A stretch of DNA of 25,924 nucleotides from JBBQFC01 sp038321615 (GCA_038321615.1 JBBQFC010000046.1:1-25924); one strand, 5' to 3'. Positions 8,091 through 18,098 are shown, counted from the first letter of the stretch. Numbers and translations: made by a program. The notes: generated from the sequence alone by a model not told the origin.

Positions 8091-9632
8091 ATGAAGGCCG
8101 AGAAGGCTGAACGCACCAAGCGGGCTGTCTACATTGCCTTAGTTTGTGCTTTGGCGTTAGCAATGCCCAACTTAAAATTGGGGATGAGCATTGCCTCGAT
8201 TTTGTTGCTCGCCTACAGCTTTTACTATCCGGGTGTTCGAAGTATGGCCAAAATCAAGGAGAACCTTCTCGGTTTGCTGCTTATAGGTCTATTCGCTCTG
8301 CATCTCTTATGGCTTTGGAACACTTCCGATTGGGCATACGCCTTTAAAGATTTACGAATCAAGTTGCCCTTGCTGCTGCTTCCGGTAGTACTCGGAGCTT
8401 TCAAATTCCGTAGGCGTGACTTACAGTTTATTTTCTTGGCGTTGAGCGTCGGTGTATGGGTAGCTTGCATCGTGGCATACTATAACTATTTGTTTTTCCT
8501 GCGCGACGAAGGCAACTTTCGATCGATCGTTCAAGGAATTTCGCCCGTGCGCTTGGCTCTGTTAATGAGTGTTTTAACGGTGGGAATTTTGGCTTTATGG
8601 AAAGATCTAAATACAGGCTGGCGTATTTATGCCAGTCTTTGTTTGTTAAATGTGCTCTGCTTCTTTAACCTCATTCAGTCGGCCACTGGGGTCATCGCTG
8701 TGCTTATTATTATTTTGGTTGGGGTAGGCTATAGGTTGGGCTTAGCAAAGCGGCCACCCTTAATCGCGGGATTTTTGCTTTTGATTTTAATGAGTTTGGC
8801 AGTTTCTGCCATTTTTACGCGGCATTATTATCAGCGCTATTTCACCAGCGCTCAAAGCACAACAAACCTTCCAATTACCACACCTTATGGCAACGATTAT
8901 GAGCATCTTCCTGATGCGGGCATTGTGGAGAACGGTGATTATACCTTTAATTATATCTGTCGATCGGAGCTAATCGACACTTGGAATGAGCGCTCGGAGA
9001 AAACGATTTCCGCAGCAGACGGTTGGACCGTTGCTACGCTCATCAGGTATCTCAGCTCCAAGGGTCTTAGCAAGGATCGAGATGGGGTATTAGCCTTGAG
9101 CGATTTTGACATTGCACAGGTTGAAGCAGGGGTTCCTAGTGTGATTTACCTCAAGAGGCATGGCTTGGCCAGGCGATTCCATGTATTACTCATGGGTTAC
9201 CACATCTACGAACGCACCGGCGACGCATCAGGGTATTCCTTTTTCCAACGCGTGATTTATTGGCAACTCGCCGGCAAGATTATAGACGAGAACTTTTGGC
9301 TCGGTGTCGGCACCGGCGACGTTAAAGCGGTTTTCAACGAAGCCTACGATCGGTTTCAGCCCACCTTAGAACCGTCGTTTCGAAATAGAGCCCATAACCA
9401 GTATTTTACCTTTTTTATCAGCTTCGGGGTTTTGGGCTTTGCCTATTTTGTAATTATGGCTTTCGTGGCGATCCGCAATTCGGCGCATTCTTTTATGCCT
9501 GTAGCAGTTATGCTTATTCTCTTTCTTTCGTGCCTTACCGAAGACACCCTCGAAAGCCAAGCCGGAGTTACATTCTTTGCGTTTTTCTATTCCTTGTTCG
9601 CAAGAAAAGTTCACATCCTTAATACAGCCTGA
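8091..9632 (+). CDS. O-antigen ligase / polymerase-like membrane protein (Wzy/WaaL superfamily)
   Basis: This is a 513-residue polytopic membrane protein with about ten hydrophobic segments. A long soluble loop covers roughly residues 250-400, and the Wzy_C-type signature follows: GVGTGD, then RAHNQYFTFFISFGVLGF with His435, and two or three last helices. Proteins of this type ligate or polymerise glycans at the outer face of the inner membrane. The exact substrate cannot be told from sequence. The soluble loop is longer than in many WaaL proteins. It starts 6 bases after the protease gene and precedes a glycosyltransferase, which fits a surface-polysaccharide job. Confidence 0.75.
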   Translation: MKAEKAERTKRAVYIALVCALALAMPNLKLGMSIASILLLAYSFYYPGVRSMAKIKENLLGLLLIGLFALHLLWLWNTSDWAYAFKDLRIKLPLLLLPVVLGAFKFRRRDLQFIFLALSVGVWVACIVAYYNYLFFLRDEGNFRSIVQGISPVRLALLMSVLTVGILALWKDLNTGWRIYASLCLLNVLCFFNLIQSATGVIAVLIIILVGVGYRLGLAKRPPLIAGFLLLILMSLAVSAIFTRHYYQRYFTSAQSTTNLPITTPYGNDYEHLPDAGIVENGDYTFNYICRSELIDTWNERSEKTISAADGWTVATLIRYLSSKGLSKDRDGVLALSDFDIAQVEAGVPSVIYLKRHGLARRFHVLLMGYHIYERTGDASGYSFFQRVIYWQLAGKIIDENFWLGVGTGDVKAVFNEAYDRFQPTLEPSFRNRAHNQYFTFFISFGVLGFAYFVIMAFVAIRNSAHSFMPVAVMLILFLSCLTEDTLESQAGVTFFAFFYSLFARKVHILNTA

Positions 9633-9653
9633 TAATCCCATTATCTTTATCGC

Positions 9654-10760
9654 GTGAAGCAGAAAATGCGCATCGGTTTGGTGGTGAGTTCGGGAAAGCT
9701 CGGCTCAGAAATGCGGGAGATGAAAATCTTATTTAAACTCTTTGAAAAAGGACCGACTAAAGGCACATTGATTCACTTAGAGTCCGCGATAAAGTCAAAA
9801 AACGCTCAGCCCAACGGAGCAGAAGAAGCCGGCGAATATCGCAAGGCCCTGAAATTCGCTAACCTAGCCAAGAAGCTGAAGCTCGATGTGTGTATTTATC
9901 GCGATTTTTATCAATCGGCTACACTTACAGCGGCAAAGACCATATTGAAGAACCGATTAAAATTGGTTTTTATTCAAGAAAGCCCTTCCGATTATTTAAA
10001 GGCCGATCCACTAAATGTGTTTCGAGCTAATCAATTGGATGCATGGGTAAGCCCGCTCAACGCCACCGCCAATGAAGTTCGGGCACTCACTCAGGTCCCG
10101 CAGCAGCGCATTCATATTATACAGCCACCTATACAGCTTGCTGGCATGAAGGGCGCAGGAGATTTGAAGTCTAAGTTTCGAAAGGATCATGCTATCGGAG
10201 CAGATCAATTGATAGTTGGCATTCAATTAGACGCGGGGCTGTCGCTTCCCAAGGAAGTTCAAACTTTGATGCGGAGTTTGAAGCGGAGCGCGCTGCTAAG
10301 ACAAAGACTTTTCCTTTTTATAGAATGGCACGGCGGCCTGGAAGGCGAAGGTGAATCGATTTTTCAAGAACTCACCACGGCTCTTGTAAATATGGAAATG
10401 CGGCAATCATTCATTCAAGTGCAGCGGGAAGGCCGCACCAACGAGCAACAAGCGAGTCTCGATATTGCACTTATTATTGCCGACGGCGAGCCTTACAGAC
10501 TCAAGGCGTGGGAAGCAATGGAGCGCGGAATCTATTGCATCGCATCTGCCACCCAAGTCACTGCCGAGCTACTTCGCAATGGCGAATATGGTTGGTTATA
10601 TAGCAGAGGTTCCGAGGACTCAATGCTCGAAGCATTTGGCTACATACTGCGCCACGTGGATGAGAAGCAGACACCACTAGCGAAGCCAATCCGCATGAAG
10701 CGCCCGGCTTATGCCAAGCGCCTTCTAGAAATAATGTCAAATTTGACAGTGAAGGCTTAA
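9654..10760 (+). CDS. GT-B fold glycosyltransferase-like protein (family 4 type)
   Basis: This 368-residue protein (from GTG at 9654; ATG at 9666 is an equally plausible start giving 364 residues) begins MRIGLVVSSGKLGSEM, an N-terminal Rossmann strand and loop. The C-terminal half has a degenerate donor-site region with EPYRLKAWE, an EX7E-spaced pair (Glu279 and Glu287 in GTG numbering), followed by AMERGIYCIASA and ELLRNGEYGWLY, as in GT4 enzymes. Similarity elsewhere is low, so donor and acceptor are unknown. A TATCTTTA core at 9642-9649, one base from the Bacteroidota -7 consensus, sits just before the start. If used, it would favour the ATG at 9666 or a nearly leaderless message. It probably acts with the preceding O-antigen ligase-like protein. 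Confidence 0.65.
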   Translation: MKQKMRIGLVVSSGKLGSEMREMKILFKLFEKGPTKGTLIHLESAIKSKNAQPNGAEEAGEYRKALKFANLAKKLKLDVCIYRDFYQSATLTAAKTILKNRLKLVFIQESPSDYLKADPLNVFRANQLDAWVSPLNATANEVRALTQVPQQRIHIIQPPIQLAGMKGAGDLKSKFRKDHAIGADQLIVGIQLDAGLSLPKEVQTLMRSLKRSALLRQRLFLFIEWHGGLEGEGESIFQELTTALVNMEMRQSFIQVQREGRTNEQQASLDIALIIADGEPYRLKAWEAMERGIYCIASATQVTAELLRNGEYGWLYSRGSEDSMLEAFGYILRHVDEKQTPLAKPIRMKRPAYAKRLLEIMSNLTVKA

Positions 10761-10767
10761 TCACCAC

Positions 10768-13431
10768 TCACTTCACCAGCACGATTTTACCGGTTTGGAT
10801 CACTTCGTCTTCCCTGTTTCGAAGATTAAAAGTATAAATACCCGACGCTAAATCGGAGAGATCGATTACCGGATTGGCATTTAAAAGTATCGCGCGAAGT
10901 TTGCGCCCGCTCAAATCGTAGATATCCAAGGTGCTGTTTATGGGATCGCCGATCCAACCCAAATTCACGTTTCCATTTGTGGGATTCGGGAAGATTCTGA
11001 CAACGCTCGAATTTTCGCGATCGTTTGTACCTACCGTAGAAGCTGTAATCTCTAAACAGTAATCTTCTGTCTCGCCCCATTCGAAAACTTCACAGGGAAG
11101 TACATCATCGGGAATGTTTCCTCCCACGTATTTCATGGAAATTCGAAGACGGGTGTTACCCAGGAGCGCATCGCCGGGTATAGTGATCTCCCCTTCTAAC
11201 GGCTGCCACGAGCCTGCAGGCGATTCAATTAATACTTCGTTTTCTTCAAAATTTCCGTCTTGATTCGCGTCGAGCCATAAGGTAAAGTACTCCGTGTAGG
11301 TAGTACCGCTGAACCCGGGCACCAAATTTACGGCATAGGTTCCGGCGACTTCTAGCGATAGATCATTATTTTCGAATAGTTCATATCCACCATTATTTCC
11401 AGAAACGTTAGAATAGGCTCCTATTGTAATTTCGGCAATGTGCTCCTCGCTTGAGTCTTCGGCCATAGCGGGGCAGTATTCGGAGTCGATACAGATGCCG
11501 CAGCCCTTGGTGCGCACTGTAGAAAGGGTGCCTTCTGTGCTGTCGGCTGCACAGGATGAAATAACTTGAACGTCGTAGAAAGCACAAGGCTCGAGACCAA
11601 TAATGTTAAAGTCTCCAGTACTGGTCACTCCGGCGAAAATCCAGTCGATTTCACCCGTTAAACGGTAATTTACATGGTAGCTTTCTATGGCAAAGTCAGG
11701 GCTCCATTCCACATTGATCACTTCGTCGGCAGAAGCGATGGTAGCCACACTCACCGGGTTAATACAGCACCCTTTCGTGGTAAAGAGTTTTGGATTGGAG
11801 AACGTCAGTTCGTCCACATTCTCGGAGCATTGGCTCGCGATTTCAAACTCAAAAGCAGTGCAATTCGGCAAGTCATTAAATACATAATTGTTGCCTGTTA
11901 CGTCAGAAATGTATGTCCATTCTGCGGCTCCAATTTCCCGGTATCTGATTGCCAACAGCGTGGTGTCGGATATGGCACTCCAGGTAAATGAATAAACGGT
12001 ATCGCTCGAAAGCTCGTAGTTAAAACTAAATGGCGCCAAGCAAAGATCGCCGTCGCAGCCACCCATAATAATATTGAGGCTATTGAAAGCATTGAGCCTA
12101 CCACCGGTGGCAGTTTCGTTGAGCAAATTGGCCACGGGGTCTACTCCAGCGAAAAGGGCGTAACGCACGTAATCGGCTGCGCCTTGGGGGTTATCGTGTA
12201 TGAGCTCGGCAAAAGAAGGGCAGGGTGCTGCGTATAGCAATGCCACTACCCCAGCCGTAAGCGGTGATGCAAAGGAAGTGCCCGAAGTAGTGGTATAGCC
12301 GTTTTGCCCGGCGGTGGTATAAACGTTTTGCCCGGGTGCACCGAGATCGACCGTCTCCAGCCCAAAACCGCTAAAAGTGCGAATATCGTTGCTATTGGTC
12401 GCCGTTACGCTGATCATATAATCGCTGGGAACGGCAGTGGGAATATCTCCAACTTCATCGATATTCACATTGTTGTTGGCAGTGGCACCGCAGCTCAAGA
12501 TGCCATATACGCCCAACGTGTCGTAGAAAGCTGACCAAATCGGCACTTCGGCAGGGTTGCCAAAATCGATACCCCAAGAGGCGTTTGTCACAACCACGAA
12601 AGCGCCAAGGGCTCCATCTGTAGCGTCGTAAAGTTGGCGTTGTACAAGCGGATACGTATAGGCTTCAACCACCGATGCTTCGTTGCCAAGGTTTTCGCCC
12701 GAAACCGACATCATTTTTACATTCCAATTGGCTCCAACTGTGCCGGAGCCATTATTGCCCTTTGCGCCAATCATACCCATTACGTTGGTTCCATGGCCGC
12801 CGTTGTAAACGTTTTGGTCGTTTTCGGAGCCCACGTCCCATCCACGGAAGTCGTCGATATAGCCATTTCCGTCGTCGTCAATTCCATTATTCGGAATCTC
12901 GTTGTAGTTAAACCAGGCATTACCGATTAATTCGGGGTGGAGCAGATTGCCTCCTTCTATTATACACACAACGATGGTGTCGCCCAATGCCGTGACCCCG
13001 CCTGTTGTGATATCCCATGCTTCATCGCTATCGATATCAGCATCTTCGAGCCCATTGTTCGAACCCGAATTTATATGATGCCATTGTAAATTGAGCCCCG
13101 GGTCGTCGGGTACGGTGGCTCTTGATTTAATCTGATGGTTGAACTGGGCATTGAGCACTCGGGGATCCGTTTTCAAGGCCAAGAGTAAAGCTCTTTCATC
13201 GGCTGCTTGGTGATCAAAACTCAGCAGGTAAATATTCATAGGCTTGGAAAGCAGCTTTTTGATCTCGACATCCGTTCTAATTCCGTCTATTTCCGAGTGG
13301 GAATTTAAGATAGATTGGGGCGAAGCGCCCGTCTTAAATTGAGCAATAATCTCTCCCGGTTCATGCACCATTTGTGCGGAAAGAGAGATCACAAAAAGAG
13401 TACTGAGCAGAGTTGTGGTAATTACTTTCAT
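10768..13431 (-). CDS. Secreted S8 (subtilisin-like) protease with FN3-like, GEVED-like and T9SS sorting domains
   Basis: The 887-residue precursor has a signal peptide (about residues 1-20, ending LSAQ), a propeptide-like region (20-135), a peptidase S8 domain (about 140-430), two fibronectin-III-like domains (about 450-640), a GEVED-like domain ending EWGETEDYCLEI, and a C-terminal T9SS type A sorting domain (FPNPTNGNVNLGW, then LSGRKL, ending VLVK). His213 (GGHGT), Asn283 (TNASWG) and Ser386 (SGTSFASP) match the S8 active site. The position normally held by Asp reads Glu159 in VCIIEGGN, which is unusual. The NGIDDDGNGYIDDFRGWD segment is typical of Bacteroidota subtilases. It is expected to be exported by T9SS and released or anchored at the surface. 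The ATG at 13431 starts the signal peptide; an in-frame TTG lies at 13449. Confidence 0.92.
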   Translation of the reverse strand: MKVITTTLLSTLFVISLSAQMVHEPGEIIAQFKTGASPQSILNSHSEIDGIRTDVEIKKLLSKPMNIYLLSFDHQAADERALLLALKTDPRVLNAQFNHQIKSRATVPDDPGLNLQWHHINSGSNNGLEDADIDSDEAWDITTGGVTALGDTIVVCIIEGGNLLHPELIGNAWFNYNEIPNNGIDDDGNGYIDDFRGWDVGSENDQNVYNGGHGTNVMGMIGAKGNNGSGTVGANWNVKMMSVSGENLGNEASVVEAYTYPLVQRQLYDATDGALGAFVVVTNASWGIDFGNPAEVPIWSAFYDTLGVYGILSCGATANNNVNIDEVGDIPTAVPSDYMISVTATNSNDIRTFSGFGLETVDLGAPGQNVYTTAGQNGYTTTSGTSFASPLTAGVVALLYAAPCPSFAELIHDNPQGAADYVRYALFAGVDPVANLLNETATGGRLNAFNSLNIIMGGCDGDLCLAPFSFNYELSSDTVYSFTWSAISDTTLLAIRYREIGAAEWTYISDVTGNNYVFNDLPNCTAFEFEIASQCSENVDELTFSNPKLFTTKGCCINPVSVATIASADEVINVEWSPDFAIESYHVNYRLTGEIDWIFAGVTSTGDFNIIGLEPCAFYDVQVISSCAADSTEGTLSTVRTKGCGICIDSEYCPAMAEDSSEEHIAEITIGAYSNVSGNNGGYELFENNDLSLEVAGTYAVNLVPGFSGTTYTEYFTLWLDANQDGNFEENEVLIESPAGSWQPLEGEITIPGDALLGNTRLRISMKYVGGNIPDDVLPCEVFEWGETEDYCLEITASTVGTNDRENSSVVRIFPNPTNGNVNLGWIGDPINSTLDIYDLSGRKLRAILLNANPVIDLSDLASGIYTFNLRNREDEVIQTGKIVLVK

Positions 13432-13542
13432 AGGTTTCAAATCAATCAATCTCTAAATTTAGGGCATATTTCATTAGATGGGGGTCTGAATACCGACACG
13501 GCGCATATTTCCCGTGGGTAAAGCAATTCGAATGTTGGAATC

Positions 13543-16014
13543 CTATTCCTGGATGTAAACGCGCTTTACGCGATTTGAAATTTGGGTAAGCAGCTCGTAG
13601 GGGATGGTATCCAAGGCTTCTGATAGGCGATAGATATCGGCACCGTTTTCAAAAATCACTACCTGATCGCCTTCGACACAGTCTAGCTTGGTAACATCGA
13701 CCATAGACATATCCATGCAAATGTTTCCTACAAAAGGGCAAAGCTCACCGTTGATTTTTACGCTGCTTCGGCCATTGCCCAAGGCTCGCGGTAAGCCATC
13801 GGCATAACCGATGGGGATCACGGCGATGCGGCTTTCGCGGTCGAGCGGCTTTTTCGGACTATATCCCACACCTTCGCCCGCAGCTACCGTGCGAATTTGA
13901 GATATACGTGTGATCAAACGGCTTACGAAATTAAAATCATCGCGAGCTTCGGTCTGCGATATCAATCCGTAAAGCCCAAGACCAAGTCGCACGGCGTCGA
14001 ATTCTGCCTTTGGATGACGAAGAATTCCGCTCGAATTTAAGATATGGCGCATAAAGGTATGGCCCAAGGCATCTTCAATTTCGCGCGAAGCGGTTTCAAA
14101 TCGCTTTATTTGATTTGCCGTAGCACCATCAAAATCAATGTTTTCGCTCGACGAAAGGTGCGAGAAAACGGATTTGACAGTTAAAAGACTTTTGAGATTG
14201 TGGAGGCGCTCGCTCAGCTTTGGAATTTCGTTGGTATCAAAACCCAAGCGATTCATACCGGTATTAATCTTGACATGAATGGGGAATGGCAGCTCGAGTG
14301 CCGCATTTTGCGCTGCCCGCTCGAAAGCATCAAGTATGCGAAAACTAAAGATCTGCGGCTCGAGCCGGAATCGAATCATGGCATCAAAACTGGAAGCTTC
14401 TGGATTGAGAACCAAAATAGGCGTTTCGATACCATCGCTGCGCAAATCGAAACCTTCATCTGCGTAAGCTACGGCCAAATAATCGACTCCGTAATAGCTC
14501 AGGAAGCGGGCGACTTCGTAGGCGCCGCTCCCGTACCCGAAAGCCTTGACCATGGCAATTAACTGCGTATTGCGCTTCAATTTCGATCGGATAAAGCCCA
14601 AGTTATTCGCCATTTTGTTGAAATTAATCTCCAATACGGTTTCGTGGGTTTTTTCTTGCAGCGCATCTGCGATTTGCTCAAATTGAAAACTACGCGCCCC
14701 TTTGAGCAGAATGTTTTCGCGGCTAAAGCCCAACTTTCTCCATTCGGCCAGAAATTGAGCCGTACCCGGGTAAAAGCTGGAAGAAACATTCTTAAAAAGC
14801 GACTGATGAGCTTTGAGTTCAGGCCCGATCCCTATGAAGCGGTCAATGCCTTTGAGAATGAGTAGGTCGGCGAGTTTTTGATAGAGCACGCTTCCCTCTT
14901 CACCCGTTTGTTGAATATCGCTCAGTATGGCTGTGAAATTCGGATTTTTAACTTGGGTTTTTAGAAAGTCGAGCGCAATTTCGATGGCATTGAGATCCGA
15001 ATTATAAGCATCGTTGACGAGGGTGCAGCCCTTGATTCCCTCCAATATTTGTAGCCGCATACTCACGGTTTCCAAGTCAGAAAGTCGTTGGGAAATATCA
15101 TCATCTGAATAAGACCAGAGAATCATCAAGACCCATATATGGCACAGGTTTTCGATGGAAGCATCGAGCTGGTAGGGCACGGTAAGTTTACGCTCTTTAC
15201 CCTTCCACATGCCGGTTAGCTGCGTGTGCTTGGCATCGACCGGCTCAGCGCTCAAGATTCGGAAATCAGCATCGGGACTTTGGCCCCAACTTACAGTGTT
15301 GACTGAAAGTGGTAGGTCGCTTTTAACCTTTTGATGCACCAATACTTCGTCAGCGCAATAAATCAGCGTTTCGCATTGACTGAAGAGCTTGAGCTTTTCA
15401 CTGACCTTGGCTTCGATAGAGCTGAAATTTTCTTGATGAGCGGCTCCAATATTCGTGAAAATGCCCATGTTGGGTTGAATCATTTCCCGTAAGCGATCCA
15501 TTTCGCCAGGCATTGAAATTCCAGCTTCGAAAATGCCCAAGTTATGCTGGGGCTCGATCAGCAAAAGCGAGAGTGGAACACCAACCTGCGAATTATAACT
15601 CTTCGGGCTTCTTACAATTTGAAAATCGGGGTAAAGCGCCTGATACATCCACTCCTTCACTATGGTTTTTCCATTGCTCCCCGTAATGGCTACCACCGGT
15701 AGAGCGAAACGCGAACGGTAGGCAGCGGCAAAAGTTTGGAGCGCTTGGGCAGTGTCTTTTACCTTGATGATTGTAGCATCTGGAAGTTCTAAGGGATTTG
15801 TTTCAACCACAAAAATGCGCATCCCACGGTCGTAGAGATTCTGGATGAAAAGATGCCCGTCGTGATTGGTGCCTCGTATCGCTATAAAAACAGTTGGCCT
15901 TTCTGCTGAAACATGCCGGCTATCGATAATTACTTTTTCGACCCTATCGGAAGTTCCAGCCTGAAGGAGCTCACCGCTGATCATTTCTACGAATTCGGCA
16001 ATTGAAATTTTCAT
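13543..16014 (-). CDS. Bifunctional UDP-N-acetylmuramoyl-tripeptide:D-Ala-D-Ala ligase / alanine racemase
   Basis: This 823-residue fusion joins two steps that serve the D-Ala-D-Ala end of the peptidoglycan stem peptide. The N-terminal MurF half (about 1-450) has the ATP loop AITGSNGKT with Lys116, FEAGISMPGEM, NIGAAHQENF and VNDAYNSD. The C-terminal alanine racemase half (about 455-823) has the PLP-binding lysine Lys490 in AMVKAFGYGSG, the second catalytic residue Tyr718 in GVGYSP, and NICMDMSMVD. Both active sites look intact. MurF-Alr fusions are a known feature of Bacteroidota. The ORF can be extended to a TTG at 16170, but the ATG at 16014 (KISIAEFVEMISGEL) matches the usual MurF N-terminus. 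It lies about 110 bases upstream of the protease gene on the same strand. Confidence 0.95.
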   Translation of the reverse strand: MKISIAEFVEMISGELLQAGTSDRVEKVIIDSRHVSAERPTVFIAIRGTNHDGHLFIQNLYDRGMRIFVVETNPLELPDATIIKVKDTAQALQTFAAAYRSRFALPVVAITGSNGKTIVKEWMYQALYPDFQIVRSPKSYNSQVGVPLSLLLIEPQHNLGIFEAGISMPGEMDRLREMIQPNMGIFTNIGAAHQENFSSIEAKVSEKLKLFSQCETLIYCADEVLVHQKVKSDLPLSVNTVSWGQSPDADFRILSAEPVDAKHTQLTGMWKGKERKLTVPYQLDASIENLCHIWVLMILWSYSDDDISQRLSDLETVSMRLQILEGIKGCTLVNDAYNSDLNAIEIALDFLKTQVKNPNFTAILSDIQQTGEEGSVLYQKLADLLILKGIDRFIGIGPELKAHQSLFKNVSSSFYPGTAQFLAEWRKLGFSRENILLKGARSFQFEQIADALQEKTHETVLEINFNKMANNLGFIRSKLKRNTQLIAMVKAFGYGSGAYEVARFLSYYGVDYLAVAYADEGFDLRSDGIETPILVLNPEASSFDAMIRFRLEPQIFSFRILDAFERAAQNAALELPFPIHVKINTGMNRLGFDTNEIPKLSERLHNLKSLLTVKSVFSHLSSSENIDFDGATANQIKRFETASREIEDALGHTFMRHILNSSGILRHPKAEFDAVRLGLGLYGLISQTEARDDFNFVSRLITRISQIRTVAAGEGVGYSPKKPLDRESRIAVIPIGYADGLPRALGNGRSSVKINGELCPFVGNICMDMSMVDVTKLDCVEGDQVVIFENGADIYRLSEALDTIPYELLTQISNRVKRVYIQE

Positions 16015-16203
16015 CGCGCCAAAGGTCTTGAATTCAAAATCAAAAATGGGGGAGACTTTTTGACGCAGCAATGTGCGAAACAGGAAAGTAGGATTGCTGA
16101 GCTTTTCTGCGGATTCAATTAGATTTGTGTTTGGAGATCTGGGATTTCCAAGCGTGTCGAAATTATACAATTTACAGCCGTTTGACCGTTAATAAAGGTA
16201 GTT

Positions 16204-16869
16204 ATGAAGAAATCGTTTGAATCGGCCTTGGCCTTGGCCGAAGTATTAAAGGATGAACAGCATGGAGAAGCCCTTGCGGCTCAATTGAATGATGCCATCG
16301 CACTGTGTCGAGACCTTTACCAGGCCTTGATCATAGAGCAGTATAAGGCATTGCGACTCGAAGCTTTGGTTACGTCTGAGCCGCCCGCAGTGGAGCAAAT
16401 CCTGAACTCCGAACCCGATGCGGTGAACTTAGCCTTGATTGCCCCGGCGCCTGAACCCGAGCTCGTAATAGCCGAAGAGCCCGCCACTCCGATAATTGAA
16501 GCCCTTCCCGAGATTTTGCCCTTGCAGATCAATTTAATCGACTCGATCGAAGATATCAATAGACAAAGTCGAAGTATCAATCAAACCAAGGGCGCGCAAG
16601 TTGCATCGCTCGCCGACCGACTTCACCACAAGCCCATTATCGATATTAAGGCCGCTATTCCAATTCACCAGAAGTTTCTGTTTATTGACACCCTTTTTGG
16701 GAAGGACAAGGCAGCTTATGAGAGGGCTATTGAAACACTCAACAAATCTGTTTCCTTTCTCGAAGCCGACGACTACTTGCGAAATACCCTGAAAGTTCAG
16801 TACCGCTGGGAGATGAGTCATCCCATTACCGAGGAGCTGATCGATTTGGTAGAAAGGCGGTTTTTATGA
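16204..16869 (+). CDS. Conserved hypothetical protein (Bacteroidota), coiled N-terminus
   Basis: I do not recognise a named function. The 221-residue acidic protein has an Ala/Leu-rich helical N-terminus (1-55), a Pro/Glu-rich linker (60-105) and a better conserved C-terminus. The latter has LADRLHHKP, IPIHQKFLFIDTLFGKDKAAYERAIETLN and a final helix with YRWEMSHP, a block I recall from uncharacterised Bacteroidota proteins. No signal peptide or membrane segment is seen. Its stop overlaps the start of the M28 peptidase gene by four bases (ATGA), and it heads a four-gene operon. The ATG at 16204 has no clear Shine-Dalgarno site. Confidence 0.75.
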   Translation: MKKSFESALALAEVLKDEQHGEALAAQLNDAIALCRDLYQALIIEQYKALRLEALVTSEPPAVEQILNSEPDAVNLALIAPAPEPELVIAEEPATPIIEALPEILPLQINLIDSIEDINRQSRSINQTKGAQVASLADRLHHKPIIDIKAAIPIHQKFLFIDTLFGKDKAAYERAIETLNKSVSFLEADDYLRNTLKVQYRWEMSHPITEELIDLVERRFL

Positions 16870-18098
16870 AACTTGCTATCCTTGCGATGGCCTTGTTTTG
16901 GGCAGGAAGCAGCCATGCTCAAAATCTTCCCTTTGTTAAATCGTTGGTAGCCCAATTGAGCGATTCTTCCTTTTACGGTAGGGGTTACGTGATGGAGGGC
17001 TCTCATCGGGCCGCCGATTATTTGATTTCGGTTTTCGATTCACTGGGATTGGAAAAAATAGGCGATGGCACCCAAACTTTTGACATGCGGGTCAATACCT
17101 TTCCGGGAAAGATGCACCTGCGCTGCGACAAAACCAACTTGATTCCGGGACACGATTTCTTAGTTGATCCCCGCTCGAAAAGTATTTCCGGAAAGTTCGC
17201 CATCGTGCGGTATGACTCCTCGCGCTTTCAATCCCGGGCACAATTTCATCAAAAAATCACGCAGGCACCACTCATCGATCTACAGGGCATAGATACGCCC
17301 GAAGAGCGCGATTTTTTGTACGATTTCGAAGCAGATTTCGGTCGACAAGCCCCAATCTTTGAATTGCAGCCAAAAAAATTGATGTGGTCAGTAGCGCGCG
17401 AACAGGGAAACAATACCGTCGTAGAAATTGCAGCCAACTCGGTTTGCCGGAAGGCGAAAAGAATTTCTATCGATGTGGAAGCGCAAGAATTAGAAGTGCA
17501 GGAGCGGAATATCGTTCGCAAAATCGCCGGGAGGCGAAGCGACAGCATCCTTGTGGTTACGGCCCATTACGACCACCTCGGGATGATGGGGCCGGCAATT
17601 TTTCCGGGAGGGAGCGACAATGCCACGGGTACCGCTATGATGGTCGATCTGGCACGGCATTATACGCTGATGGTGCCGGAATTTGACATGGTTTTTATCG
17701 CCTTTGCCGCTGAAGAAGCCGGTTTGGTTGGCTCCAAATATTTTGTCGATCATCCGGTGATCGATTTAGAAAAAATCAAGTTCTTGATTAACCTCGATTT
17801 GATGGGTTCTGCATCGAAAGGGGTTACCGTAGTCAATGGGCTCCTGTTTCCCGAAAGGATGAAGCAAATGAGCACGATCAATGACAGTCTCGATTTGGTG
17901 CCCCGCATCAAACACCGCGGAAAAGCAGCAAATAGCGATCACTATTGGTTTTCGGAAGCAGGAGTTCCGGCGGTCTTTATTTACACCGAAGGCGAGATCA
18001 CCGCCTATCACGATGTGCACGATACCGCCGCAGGAATAGATTGGACCCGTTATCCGGAAGTTTTTACCTTGCTGGTCGAATTTATCGCGAATCTCTGA
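16866..18098 (+). CDS. Secreted M28-family zinc peptidase
   Basis: This is a 410-residue protein with an N-terminal signal peptide (about 1-18, ending SSHAQ). The family contains aminopeptidases with two zinc ions. The expected ligands and catalytic residues are present: His234 in AHYDHLG, Asp251 in GSDNATG, Glu283-Glu284 in AAEEAGL, Asp311 in NLDLMG, and His359 in NSDHYWF. Residues 20-200 contain a region comparable to the protease-associated insertion of M28 enzymes. It is predicted to be periplasmic or exported. No T9SS sorting domain is seen at its C-terminus. It is translationally coupled to both neighbours (4-base and 1-base overlaps). Confidence 0.92.
   Translation: MKLAILAMALFWAGSSHAQNLPFVKSLVAQLSDSSFYGRGYVMEGSHRAADYLISVFDSLGLEKIGDGTQTFDMRVNTFPGKMHLRCDKTNLIPGHDFLVDPRSKSISGKFAIVRYDSSRFQSRAQFHQKITQAPLIDLQGIDTPEERDFLYDFEADFGRQAPIFELQPKKLMWSVAREQGNNTVVEIAANSVCRKAKRISIDVEAQELEVQERNIVRKIAGRRSDSILVVTAHYDHLGMMGPAIFPGGSDNATGTAMMVDLARHYTLMVPEFDMVFIAFAAEEAGLVGSKYFVDHPVIDLEKIKFLINLDLMGSASKGVTVVNGLLFPERMKQMSTINDSLDLVPRIKHRGKAANSDHYWFSEAGVPAVFIYTEGEITAYHDVHDTAAGIDWTRYPEVFTLLVEFIANL

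Noticed and set aside
16015..16170. N-terminal extension of the MurF-Alr protein from a TTG start
   Set aside because: The added 52 residues do not resemble MurF, while the ATG at 16014 gives the family's normal N-terminus.
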